Part shown: positions 53,091 to 63,070 of the stretch, piece by piece
Numbering within the stretch: the first letter of the stretch is position 1
Layout: every line of letters begins with the position of its first letter
Source: Mesotaenium endlicherianum
Taxonomy: Eukaryota > Streptophyta > Zygnematophyceae > Zygnematales > Mesotaeniaceae
Length of the DNA stretch: 64,000 nt
Direction of reading: 5' to 3'
Assembly: GCA_009602735.1 (NCBI GenBank)
Contig: WELA01010935.1
Location: 62,001-126,000, forward strand
Notes under the pieces: generated by a model
Seen by the model: only the letters and a program-made list of their open reading frames with translations
Database searches by the model: none
What the model was told of the DNA's origin: nothing
Made by a program: the position numbers and the translations under genes

Positions 53091-53098
53091 CAAGGGAC

Positions 53099-53819
53099 TG
53101 ATGTAATAACTTAGTATATTGATAGATATAATATTCATTCATATACAATAGTTAAAAATAATCAGCCTCCTAAATTATAATCAATATTAAGTCTGGTGGA
53201 CTTTAACAACATTCAATTTAATGGCTTAGCCAAGAGCAGCAAGTTGAAGTGAACTTAGGTCAGCTTCTTGACACATTCTTTGGCAGCTAGCTGACTTTCG
53301 TACTCTGTAGCAGCAAACTGCCTAGTCATACATTTAAGTGCGGTATGTTAATGAATGGCCAAATGACATTCTTAGGATGGATAGGGATTGGGGATGATGG
53401 GAGATGGCTGTGGATTTGGTGAGCCGAGATCCTACCAACGTGGTTAACTCCCGGGTAGGCGGTGCCATCGCACTTGTTGTTGAACAGTAACCTCATTCCA
53501 TGTACATATGCTAGGTATTGCTTTCAAGTTTGGCATTCGAAAACGAGGCCGACTGTCTTGTATAGCTTGCTGAGGGAGATCTGATTTTTGAAAGCGAGAA
53601 GCCATTGATACGAAGTCTCTTCTAGCCTTGCTTGTGTATGACTTTACTGATCACATGCATTTGACTTATTGTGTACTGCTAGTGCATTTGAGTATTGTAT
53701 ACTACTAGTGTATTGTCATGCTCTTGAATTAGTTTACAGAATGTATCATAAAGATAACTTGCTGATGTGAAGATCTTTTGTTGATTGTTAATCGCCTCTT
53801 GGTGAGTTGAGTCATTTCA
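53099..53819 (+). repeat. 5' LTR of Ty3 element
   Basis: The LTR starts TGATGTA and ends TTTCA one base before the PBS. Related copies or fragments lie at 12490-13140, 38894-39102 and 62598-62667. The matching 3' LTR is reduced to the first bases after the polypurine tract at about 58555. Confidence 0.8.
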
Positions 53820-53820
53820 G

Positions 53821-53832
53821 TGGTATCGGAGC
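53821..53832 (+). other. primer binding site, initiator Met tRNA
   Basis: TGGTATCGGAGC follows the LTR end by one base and matches the iMet PBS TGGTATCAGAGC at 11 of 12 positions. Confidence 0.9.
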
Positions 53833-53853
53833 TGCTTATCACAATCGTCTTGT

Positions 53854-55304
53854 ATGGTAAGGACTAGGTCTCAAGCTAGCAACTCTCGTCAAATGGAAGG
53901 TGAGGACAATGATAACATTGTAGAAGGGCAGGACAAAAGTCGCGTCTTTAAACCACGTACCTACTTAGAAACGCTGCGTGATGCAGGAGCCATAGAAAAT
54001 GCACAGGAGGCAGTAGCTCTTGTTGCGGTAGTTGCTCAGCTTGCTGAGGATGAGCATTTAGCCAAGGAGGTAGAAATGGCAAAACAGGTTGGCCTCTGAC
54101 GAAAGGAACGGTGAAAGAGCACATGGCAGAGAAGGCCAATCTCCAAAACCAACCTCTTGCTGTGCCTACTGTCATACATCTTCCTCAGATTCACTAAGTG
54201 CAACGGACATGGCCGAAGCGGCAGCAATTGGAAATGGCAAAGCCGCTACTAGTAGAGCTAATGATGCAGCTGATGCGGTTGCTGGGCTTCCACCTCAGAA
54301 CGTAGAATGGGAGCCTTATTTGTTGAAATGCAATCGCAAATGGCGAGCATGTATAAGTCCCAACAGGAGGAGATAAGAATCATGACGGCATTGTTGCATG
54401 ACAATAACCAACAAGGTTCGTATACCACTGGTGGTGGTGGCAGAGGGCCGAGTAAGCTTAAGCCAAAACCTCCTCAGGCTTATGACCCTTAGACAAACAA
54501 AATTTTTAACCTGATCAAGTTTCTCGCTGATGTTAAGCAGTGGCTGGAGAACTACCCAGACCTGCAGGACTAGGAGAAGGTTAAGCACACTGATGCTCTA
54601 TTGAAAGGCAGTCCAACAGATTGGTGGCTTTGTTGGAAGGGAGAGCGTAAGCCTCAACCATTCAGTGACCAAACTTGGGTGGAGTTTGTCAAGAAGCTGC
54701 ATGAGAAGTTTGATGTGATAAATGAGAAGGAGAAAGCTATCTGTGCAATGATCTCGTTGACATTGAGCAGACCACTACAGTCGCTAAGTTTGCTCAAAGG
54801 TTCCAGGAGAACATGATGAAGCAGCCAGACTTGCCAGAGCGGTATACGATAGCATACTTTAAGTATGGCTTGAAATCCGAAGTCCCCGATCATTTTGCGG
54901 AAAAGAAGTATGAGAAACTGGCTGACTTGATCCAGGACGCCGATGCTTGTGATCAGCAGCAGTTTAATCACAAGCGCTAGAGTAAAGCTTTGCTGTCTAA
55001 GATTGTCAAAAAGCCCCACGGTTCCTACAATGCAATCGAAGGAGACCAGGCTGAGAATGAACAGGGTGATGAGTACGAGTATGAGTATAATGCTATGTAT
55101 TCTAGAGGGAGAGGTGGCTACTCTCGAGGTGGCTACGGAAGAGGTGGTTGTAGGACTAAGTCGAGACCAGCCTCAGCAAAATCTGTTTGCTTCCATTGCC
55201 AGCAGTTGGGCCACTTCAAAGAGCAATGTCAAATCAAGCACCTTCCAAAGGTCAAGAGAAAGGACCAGCAACAAATAGCAACAGTCAATAATTCAAGCTA
55301 CTGA
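53854..55304 (+). pseudogene. Gag of Ty3 element
   Basis: Gag begins MVRTRSQASNSRQMEGED at 53854. After a frameshift it resumes with FVEMQSQMASMYKSQQEEI and the capsid text FNLIKFLADVKQWLENYP, LKGSPTDWWLCWKGERK and WVEFVKKLHEKFDVINEKEK. A further shift leads to VAKFAQRFQENMMKQPDLPE and YFKYGLKSEVPDHFAEKKYE. The C-terminus has an RGG-rich stretch (YSRGRGGYSRGGYGRGG) and the zinc knuckle CFHCQQLGHFKEQC (about 55185-55230). In-frame TAG codons lie at 54490-54492, about 54571 and about 54977. The order is that of a complete Gag; the frame is broken. Confidence 0.85.
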
Positions 55305-56100
55305 CTGTGAGGATGCTAAAGACAGTGAGTCATCGCTAGCTTCCCTCGTAGCACGCATTGTGGGTCCTGCTGAACTGGATTTACTATGCATGCCTGACAA
55401 GCAGATGCAGGACACCATCAAGAATATAGGTCCTTAGAGAGTGCACACTAGATGGTCTTGTTCCACCTGACATCCAACATTTCTTTGCTTAGTCAAAAGA
55501 TTAATGCCAAAATCAAGAAGTGTCTGTCCCCCTTAGTCTACTGCAATGAATGATTGCAAGCGAGGGCAATTGTTGAAGAGGGGAGTCACATACTTTTATC
55601 CATAAGGTCTTTTTTAAGCAGCTAAGACTATCTACTGGCACCCAAGGGAATACAAAATAATTTCTAGGAGATGCCTCAAATGTCCCGGGAGGAGTTATAA
55701 TCAAGCCTATTGAGGTCCAAATAGGTCCTGGCATTGCAGTTCTAATTGAAACCCTTACATTTGAGATACTCAACACTGGCTTTTATGACCTTGTGCTAGG
55801 AACAACCACGCTTAATTGACATCAAGCTGAAGTGTGTCAAATCAGAGGTACAATTGAAATAAGAGGAGCCGCTTATGAGGAGACTAACTTGGCACCCACC
55901 AATGCTTTTCCTTTTGTCCTATATGGGTGGCAAATGAAGGAGAAGAAGAGGCTTCCAGGAGGAACAAATTGCAAAATGCAATAGAATTCATTAAAAGCTA
56001 GAACAAGAAGGAAGACAAAATGTTCTGTCTGCTGCTAAAAGAAGTTCCTCCGCAACCTGATGAAGAGGATGAGAAAAAGGTAAGTCCTCAAGAGCACCCT
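55305..56100 (+). pseudogene. aspartic protease region of Ty3 element
   Basis: The stretch reads GGVIIKPIEVQIGPGIAVLI, then FEILNTGFYDLVLGTTTLN (about 55690-55820), the second half of a retropepsin. The active-site Asp region cannot be seen; stops and shifts are common before it. FVLYGWQMKEKKRLPGG follows in the link to RT. Confidence 0.55.
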
Positions 56101-57165
56101 ACTGCTGCAAAAATTATTGCTCAGTATATTCATATTTTTGACATGCCTCCAAAATTGCCCCCCTAGAGGGATGTAGATCACAGAGTTGATTTATTGCCTT
56201 GGAGTTAGCCACCTTGCCAACGCACATTTTGCTTGTGTTATGTGGAGAGTGAAGAGTTAAGAACAAAGATTGCAGAGTTGGAAAAAAACGGTTATATATG
56301 TCTCCTATTGAATCACCTAATGGCGCACCCATTTTATTTGTTAAAAGAAGGATGGCAACATTCGAATGTGTGAGGATTACAAAGCTCTTAACAAAATTAC
56401 AGTTGAGAACAAGTATGCTTTACCCAATTTTAAGAACTTGTTTGATACCGTGTCTGGTGTTAAAGTGTTCATTAAGATGGATCTCAAGAGTGGTTATCAT
56501 CAAGTCAAAATTGCTGAAGGGGATGAACATAAGACTGCTTCCCGAACACATTATGGACACTTTGAGTTTAATGTTATGCCATTTGGACTAATGCACCTTC
56601 AACCTTCATGGCTGGTATTAATAACATTTTCAAGCCTGTCTCAGATAAGTTTTTGCAAGTCTTCTTGGATGATATTTTAAATTTCTCTAAGAATGAAGTT
56701 GAGCATGTAGAGCACTTGACGACAGTAATGGACACTTTGAGAAAGAGTCAGTTATATGCTAAAATGAGCAAGTGTGATTTCTTTACGGACAGTATTGAAT
56801 TCTTAGTACACGGTGTCAGTAAGGAAGGTATTAGTGGAGATCCTAAGAGAGCCCAGATTTTCAGGGAGTGGCCAGTACCACAGTCTGTCTTGGAAGTTAC
56901 ATCTTTCCTCAGGTTGGCTAACGATTATAGGAGATGTATTGAGAATAATTCTCCAAAGGCCAGTGAATTGACTAACCTTACTGAGAAGGACATTGAGTAT
57001 GTGTGGGAGGAAGAGCAGCAAGCTGCCTTCCAGACCCTTAAATATGTTATTTGTTCAGCCCCTGTCTTAGTTGTGTATGATCCCAACAAATCTGTACAGG
57101 TGGTTACTGATGCATCTGACTTTGCCATGGGTGCTCTTTCTTGCAGCTTGCTCACAAATTCATAA
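56100..57165 (+). pseudogene. reverse transcriptase of Ty3 element
   Basis: The start is RDVDHRVDLLPW and ELRTKIAELEKNGYI. Then [35 protein letters not shown] (first catalytic Asp), [19 protein letters not shown] and, after a frame change, [20 protein letters not shown] (active site FLDD intact) follow. The thumb is KMSKCDFFTDSIEFLVHGVS, LRLANDYRRCIENNS and VWEEEQQAAFQTLKYV; RNase H begins at VQVVTDASDFAMGALS. Frameshifts near 56320, 56585 and 57140. Catalytic residues are retained although the frame is not. Confidence 0.9.
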
Positions 57166-57560
57166 AGGTTGGTAAAGGAACGCAGGGCTGGGACCCGGTG
57201 TTATATGAGTTCATGAATTTTAATCCAGCTGAGATTAGTTATTCTATTCATGATAAAGAGCTCCTGGCTATCATTCTTGTTTTGGAACACAGGAGGGCAT
57301 ACTTAAACAGTAAAGCTTTTAAGGTGATTACAGATCATCTAGCTCGGACTCACTTCCAGAAGAAGTCCAAGCTATCAAGGAGAGAGAATCGCGGGAGCCA
57401 GATATTGGAGCGATTTCAAGTCCAATTCAACTGGCAACGAGGGAAGTTGAATCTTGCTGATGCACTTTCTAGAAGGCCTGACTTGCAAGAAAAGAACTTT
57501 GAGCATCATACTATAGATAAAGTCCTCTGTGCACTCACTTCATTAAAAGTCCTTCCTTGA
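57141..57560 (+). pseudogene. RNase H of Ty3 element
   Basis: The frame carries WDPVLYEFMNFNPAEISYSI, HDKELLAIILVLEHRRAYL with the catalytic Glu, and FKVITDHLARTHFQ with an Asp. FQVQFNWQRGKLNLADALSR ends the domain with the usual ADALSR. It continues the RT frame shifted by one. Confidence 0.85.
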
Positions 57561-58150
57561 ACAAGTTAGGAAAGCCTACCTTTTTGACCCAACATGTGAG
57601 CACAGCCCCACTGATGGTGTGTGCCTTGCTAATGCACTGAGGTATAAGCTAAAAAAAAGAGTTTGGGTAATAGAAACCACCTTAGGCACGCTGAAGTTGT
57701 TAATTCCTAACCACTTGGAAATAAGGTCACGTTTACTGACTCAAGCACATGACAATTTACTAGGAGGACATTTGGGGCAGGCCAAAATTGTTGGCAAATT
57801 GGCAAAACCATATGACTGGAAAGGGTTGCCTTGGGAGGTCTTGAAATATGTTTAGTCTTGTAATCAGTGTCCAAAAACAAGTCTAGACACACACCACCTG
57901 AAGGGCTCTTGCAAGCACTACCCATCCCAACTGGACGATAGGAAACAATATCCATGGCTGGATGGTAACTCTACCGCGAACTACCAATGGGCATATTTCT
58001 ATCCTGGTAGTAGTGGATAAATTGACAAAAAGAGTCATTTTCATCCCCACCACTGTGAAGGTAACTGCACTCAAAACTGCGAGACAATCTCACAACCATA
58101 AAGTATGCCAACGTATTTCCGCATTCTACTGGTGTGCCTTTCTATGAAGG
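57561..58150 (+). pseudogene. integrase of Ty3 element, truncated
   Basis: The zinc-binding part is partly visible (LTQAHDNLLGGHLGQAKIVG, then CNQCPK). After a frame change the core start reads TTNGHISILVVVDKLTKRVI and FIPTTVKVTALKTAR. The usual MDFVTGLP with the first catalytic Asp is replaced by IHGWMVTLP through an indel. No later core motif (second Asp, Glu) is found before 58150, so the domain is cut short. Confidence 0.75.
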
Positions 58151-58540
58151 AGTCAACACCCACGTGGATGAAGACCAGGCTGCAATTTTCCGTTCTTCTT
58201 GTGGTTTTACTTTAGAACATACAGGGTTTTTTAGACAGTCAGCTGATAGATTTATAGGGCCGTCCAGGTCTCGGTCCAGGTCTCAATCCTCTGATCCTTG
58301 AGCCCCAGGAATATCCCCCTAAATCTTGAAACCATTCCTTAGTCAAGCCTTGCTGGGGATCATTCTGTTTGCACATCACAACGGAAGTGGACTGAGAGTG
58401 GAGGTGACAGTATACTGTCACTAGTGATCCCCACAGTTAGGCAACAGTGTTGAAGCAAGAGGGAGGCGGTTGGGAGATTAGTCTTGTCAGTTCCCTAATA
58501 CATAGCTCTACAATTTAGTGTTGTCAAGGCGACAACAATT
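58151..58540. other. element 3' remnant, no gene recognised
   Basis: A Ser/Arg-rich short frame (SRSRSRSQSSD, about 58260-58300) and stops. It leads to the polypurine tract at 58541-58554. Confidence 0.35.
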
Positions 58541-58575
58541 TAAGTTGGAGGGATTGTGATGAATCAATATATGGA
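58541..58575 (+). other. polypurine tract and start of truncated 3' LTR
   Basis: AGTTGGAGGGATTG is followed by TGATGAATC, comparable to the TGATGTA start of the 5' LTR. Similarity to the LTR ends within about 20 bp. Confidence 0.6.
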
Positions 58576-58589
58576 GATCCTATGCCTAC

Positions 58590-59600
58590 ACCTTATGAGA
58601 TCTTCAATGGCTTTGGCACGTGCACTTAATTCTCGGTGTTGGACTTGAGACAGGGTTTTAACCAGATACTCATTACGAAGAAGGACCAGCACAAGACGGC
58701 GTTTTGGGGGACATAGCGCCTCTACGATTGGAGGGTGATGCCCTTCAGGCTGAAGAACGCTCCAGCCACCTTACAACGAGTCATGGATTAAGATTCGATA
58801 GGGCTAACCTTTGCCGAGTGCTATATCGATGACGTGCTCGTCTTTAGTTAGACGTTTAAGGAGCACGTGGTGCTCATTACTGTCGTCCTGGACCGCTTGA
58901 AGGCCGTTGGGCTCAAGTGCCATCCAGAAAAGTGCACCTTTGGGAACAAAGTGGTGGAGTACCTTGAGCATCTACTTTCCTCCAGTGGCTTTGCGCCGCA
59001 GCTCGCCAAGATCTCGGCCATCACAGGCATCCCGCCGCCTACCGACATCTCGCTGCTGAGGGCCTACTGAGGAATTGCCAACTACTACCGCCGCTTTGTG
59101 CCTGGCTTTAGCAAGCTTGCGACTCAACGACTTGCTGCGGAAGGAGATGGTTTATGTATGGGGGACAGAGCAACAGGCGGCGTTTGACAAGCTCAAGGAG
59201 CTGCTGGTGAGCGCTCCTATGCTGCGGTGGCGCAACCACACCAAGCCCTTCATCCTCCACACCAATTGGTCGCGCTCAGGGCTGAAAACAGTGGTGGTGC
59301 AAGAGCACAACGGCTCCAAGCACGTGGTGGCGTACGCCACTTGCAACAACAACCGCGTCAAGGTCAACTATGGCTCTTACGAGGGGGAGTGCCTGGCAGC
59401 GGTCTAGGCAATTGTGCACTTCAGGCACTAACTCTGCTGCACCCACTTCCGCCTTGTCGCAGACCATCAGCCGCTTAAGTGACTCATGACGTCGGAACGC
59501 CTCACAAGCAAGTACGAACGATGGGCACTCATTTTGCAAGAGTACGCGTGCAACGTGCACCACTGCTTGAGCTCGACCATCATGGACGCCGACGCCGTCA
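58590..59600 (+). pseudogene. reverse transcriptase and RNase H of PHD-type Ty3 element
   Basis: RT text runs FSVLDLRQGFNQILITKKDQ, HKTAFWGT, RLYDWRVMPFRLKNAPATLQ and CYIDDVLVFS (active site YIDD), with stops after GT, RVMD and VFS. The frame continues with VGLKCHPEKCTFGNKVVEYL, TDISLLRAY, GIANYYRRFVPGFSKLA and FILHTNWSRSGLKTVVVQEH (RNase H). VNYGSYEGECLAAV then TAG (59405-59407, Trp expected), AIVHFRH, DHQPLK then TGA (59480-59482, Trp expected), and TSKYERWALILQEYACNVH, MDADAVSRNP follow. Catalytic acids of RT remain; many stops kill it. Sequence is GC-rich, unlike the element to its left. Confidence 0.85.
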
Positions 59601-61050
59601 GCCGCAACCCAGTGCCCTCCTCTAGGGACCTGACCATGGACTGCCACCACGGGGACGAGCCAGTGGCCTGGCATGCGGTAGCCTTCTTGGCCTTCATAGT
59701 GAACCGTGATGCACGGCCAGCAGGGCTCACTGACCGTGACATGGTGGTAGTCAACATGAGGAGTCTTGCTTTGGCCGCACCAGCAGAGCAGGACAGCTGG
59801 CAGCACGGGCCCGAGGTCGTTTGCGACGATGCAACATTAATGTAGTACGTCGCCGCTAAGGAGTTGGCGCCAGGCATGGACGTGAGGGAGCGCGAGCGTG
59901 TCCTCAAGCGCAACCGGGACTTTGTCTTCATAAAGGGGCGGCTGAGGCGCGTGATGGCGGACAGCTTCGTCTTGGTGGTACCTGTGCCCGCTACACGCAG
60001 TCAAGTAGTGCACATATTGCATGAGACCCTTACACTTCGGTGTCAAGCGCACTCTCAACCTCCTCCGAGCTGTGTACTAGTGGCATGGCATGGCTAAGGT
60101 CGTGGCAGATGTGGTTGGCAGTTGCACACTCTGCGACCGTGTGCGCTCGAGCTTCACAACGCGCATTGTTGCCCTCAGCCCCCTTCCCATTCAAGGGCTT
60201 TACTACAGGTGGTCATTAGACTTGGCTAGGGAGTTGCCCAATGCCCGCCAAGGCAACCTCTACGTCTTGGTGATGATTGAGCACTTGTCCAAGTGGATCG
60301 AGCTCGTGCCCTTGCATAGCAAGGCTAGGGACGGGATCGCCCAGGCGATCCTTGATCAAGTCCGTCGTCATTTTGGCGGCTGCGCTGAGGTGCTGACTGA
60401 CTAGGGCAAAGAATTCCAGGGCAGCTTTGAGAAGCTGTTGGAGCTCTCCATAATTGACCACCGCACCAACTCCCGCAATCACCCCCATGCAGACGACCTT
60501 GGAGAGCGCATGGTGCAGTCCTCAAGCTCGGGCTGCGCAAGTACTGCTTGACCCACGAGAGCAACCATTAGGACGACGCTCTCCCGTGGCTAGCTATGGC
60601 ATACAGAGCTAGTTGCCAGGCCTCCTTGGCCTCGCATTCTGCTTACTTTTTCCTCCATGGACGCCAGCCAATCCTGCCAACCGCAGCGAGGACAGTGGCT
60701 GAGAGCATCTTGGACTTGGACAGTTCTGCGACATGGATTGCTCTTATTGGGCAGCGTGCACAGCTTTTTTAATGCCTGATGCCCATGGCCATGGAAAACC
60801 ACAGTATCGCCGACCACTGCAACACGTTGATGTATGCCATCACGCATGGAGAAGCCTATCGTCCGCGGGCATTGCAATTTTCCGTTGGTGACTTCGTATC
60901 CTTGCGCACGAGACAAAGAACACCCACGACACGAGCTCGAGGGTCATCTTGCGCGTCAAGCGTGCCTTGGCATCAGGTGTACTGCAGCTAAAAGGTGCAG
61001 ATGGCCATCTTCACAAGGACCACACAAAGAACAGTGGTTCATGCCAACTT
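59601..61050 (+). pseudogene. integrase of PHD-type Ty3 element
   Basis: After a linker the N-terminal zinc region is degraded (SCTLCDRVRSSFT keeps the CxxC). The core shows YRWSLDLARELPN (first catalytic Asp, WSLDLA), LYVLVMIEHLSKWIELVPLH, and HFGGCAEVLTD, TAG (60402-60404), GKEF (TDQGKEF in active enzymes, second Asp). HRTNSRNHPHADDLGERMVQ holds the position of the Glu. After a frame change, LPWLAMAYRASCQASLASHS and the C-terminal LRVKRALASGVLQLKGADGH follow. The C-terminal part is parallel to 8062-7793. Confidence 0.8.
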
Positions 61051-61101
61051 CCTTACCTTGATGTGCACATTCGCCCCCGCAACGCACGGCCGCGCAAGGA
61101 C

Positions 61102-61242
61102 TGGGCGTGCCAGATTTGCCACAACTCTGGCAAGAAGGCCAAGATGCTGCTCTGCGACAGCAGCATCCTCGGCTTCCATATTGGCTGCCTCAACCTCCCA
61201 CTGGAGCGCGTCCCCGCTGGAGCCTGTTTTCGTAGCGATTGC
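61102..61242 (+). pseudogene. PHD finger at the integrase C-terminus
   Basis: The integrase frame continues into WACQICHNSGKKAKMLLCDS, then GFHIGCLNLPLERVPAGACF and RSDC. Spacing CxxC - CD - H..C - C..C and the words MLLCD, GFHxxCL, PL..VP.G are those of the C4HC3 PHD family, normally readers of the histone H3 tail. One Cys of CDxC is Ser, so zinc binding may be compromised. The finger occupies the place where chromoviruses have a chromodomain. Confidence 0.8.
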
Positions 61243-62597
61243 TCTGCGTTAGCTAGAGGTAGCTTTCTCATCTCATCAGCTGGAGGCTGAGAGTTGGGAG
61301 GGAAATCAAACATTTGAGAGGTGACCTCCTTTTGGCTTTAAGGCCACATGCATTTTCACTTTCCATTATAGCAAACTTTGCTTGCCTACTTGTGTGTTGT
61401 TTGTATCAATCAGACGCGCCCAACTCCATACTGCACGACAGCTGTCATGACTCAGTAGGTCAGGATCGTCGCCCAACCCGAGCCACACGTGTGTCGACCG
61501 TGAACCTAGAAAGGCTGACTCTGGCCTTGCTATACGCATTCATAGGTTGACCTTTGCCAGCTTCTCAAATCATCAAAGTGTAGAGTGCTGAGTCACCTTC
61601 CGAACGGCCCCAATTCCGCGAATGTTGGTCAAGTATCAAGCGGGATGTTCGCGATCTAGTCCGCGTCACCTACCGGCCCCTAGCGAAGTTCCACTTGGGG
61701 CCACTTTTTATGACTCAATGTGCCCAAAGGTCACATTGTTGGCTCTTTCAGACTTCAAGGACCTTCAGCCATTAGCGTACAAATCCGTGAGCTTGATCAA
61801 GTACACTTAGCATGCATTAGCATACTATATGAGCACCATTAGAGCTAGAACTTGGTGACTGCATCACTCATTTATAGAGACAGCTTCCTTACGTTTCACA
61901 TCTACTTTTGAGGCGTTATCTAGGTACCATTGGTCGAGGTAAGCTCCGCCAATGAAAGTCATGCATCCTCTTCCTTGTAAAATATTTGATTAATGTGTTT
62001 TGTGCTTAGCCAATTGGAGAGCTAGTACCTGCCTTGCCTTCACTTTTGTGGACCTAGGAAAGTCTTCTAACCTAACTGTTTGCATTTAAGCCGCCGCTGG
62101 CAGCGCCGGTGTTGTAGGGAGTACATAGCAGTTGATGCCCTTAACAGAATATCTTTTTAGAAGTTAATTATGCCAGCTGTAAACCACAAAGTTATCAGTA
62201 AATCTTATACTTTTACCTCTTGTATTTTTAGCACCACATAATCTCTCTCTTGTGAAGAGAACGCCCTCCTAGCTTCTAATACCTTGAAGAAAGTCACAAG
62301 TGGTGAGCAAAATCACAACTTAAACACTGCCATAAGACTACTCTTGAAGATGATGATGTGCTTCCAGTGATCTTTTGGGCCAAACTTTATTATTTGTCTT
62401 CCTACCAGATCACAGTGTTGAGGTGCTCACTTTGGAGAGTACGCACTTCTTACTTCAAATATTTCACAGTTGACCTCCTTTTGGCCTTAAGGCCGTATGC
62501 ATTTTTGCTTTCCATTATAGCAAACCTTGCTTGCCTACTTGTGTGTTGCTTATACAGATGTGACGCGCCCGACCCCATAATGCACGACTTATACTAT
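61243..62597. other. non-coding; two direct repeats, possibly LTR remnants
   Basis: Blocks at 61319-61440 and 62470-62590 share GACCTCCTTTTGGC, TTTCCATTATAGCAAAC and TTGCTTGCCTACTTGTGTGT, and then GACGCGCCC. Between them no gene is recognisable. They lie just downstream of the PHD-type pol and may be what is left of its LTR or of a tandem insertion. Confidence 0.5.
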
Positions 62598-62667
62598 TAA
62601 GATTACTAGTTATTCTAAAGATGTTCTATTGATTATTAATTGCTTATTGGTAAGTCGCTTTATTTCA
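62598..62667 (+). repeat. 3' end of an LTR of the 53-kb family
   Basis: AAGATTACTAGTT...GGTAAGTCGCTTTATTTCA parallels the last 70 bp of the LTRs at 53099-53819 and 12490-13140. The left side is joined to unrelated repeat sequence. Confidence 0.65.
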
Positions 62668-62699
62668 CATTCTCAAATTACCAAAGTGCCCATAGACTT

Positions 62700-63070
62700 G
62701 CACCTAAAGGTAAACTGCACTACTGCTAGGACTAGCTGGGGAGGGGGGCAGCAGTAATTGTTCTCTCCCTATCAATTCTTCGTGAATGCATTAGTGGCTT
62801 CGCATCTGTGATAAGGTCATCTAGGGTTGTATATCAAACACTTTGCATTGCCTATGAGGGCAAATGCAACTCTGGTGTGTGGACCCCAATTTTCTTCTAA
62901 CCTCTTAAAGGCTTCTGGGTACAACTCAAAATCATCCCTCTTTAACTGCAAAGATGCTTGAGACAAACTATTCTCAAACCAGGGTGTCAGTGATTCAACT
63001 TGCAAGTCAAGCTTGAAAGGGGCAATGAGGGCATAAAAGTCCCTGACTAAGTGGTGTTGTAATTATGGCC
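62700..63070 (-). pseudogene. DIRS-like RNase H fragment
   Basis: Read leftwards: LVRDFYALIAPFKLDLQVES, FENSLSQASLQLKRDDFELY, PEAFKRLEENWGPHTRVAFA, then CEATNAFTKN and NNYCCPPPQLVLAVVQF. The order (DDFxLxPE...WGPHTV.xFA ... NAFTENW ... PPQL) is that of the DIRS element at 26880-26766 and 20742-20480. The catalytic Asp of DRFAS is Val here. Two stops follow NAFTKN. Confidence 0.7.

Larger units (their letters stand above)
53099..58575 (+). mobile_element. decayed Ty3/gypsy retrotransposon
   Basis: The order is 5' LTR, iMet PBS, gag, protease, RT, RNase H, integrase and polypurine tract, all on the + strand. The 3' LTR is cut off after about 20 bp (TGATGAATC...), where another Ty3 pol begins, so the right side was lost by insertion or recombination. 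Every domain carries frameshifts or stops. Confidence 0.85.
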
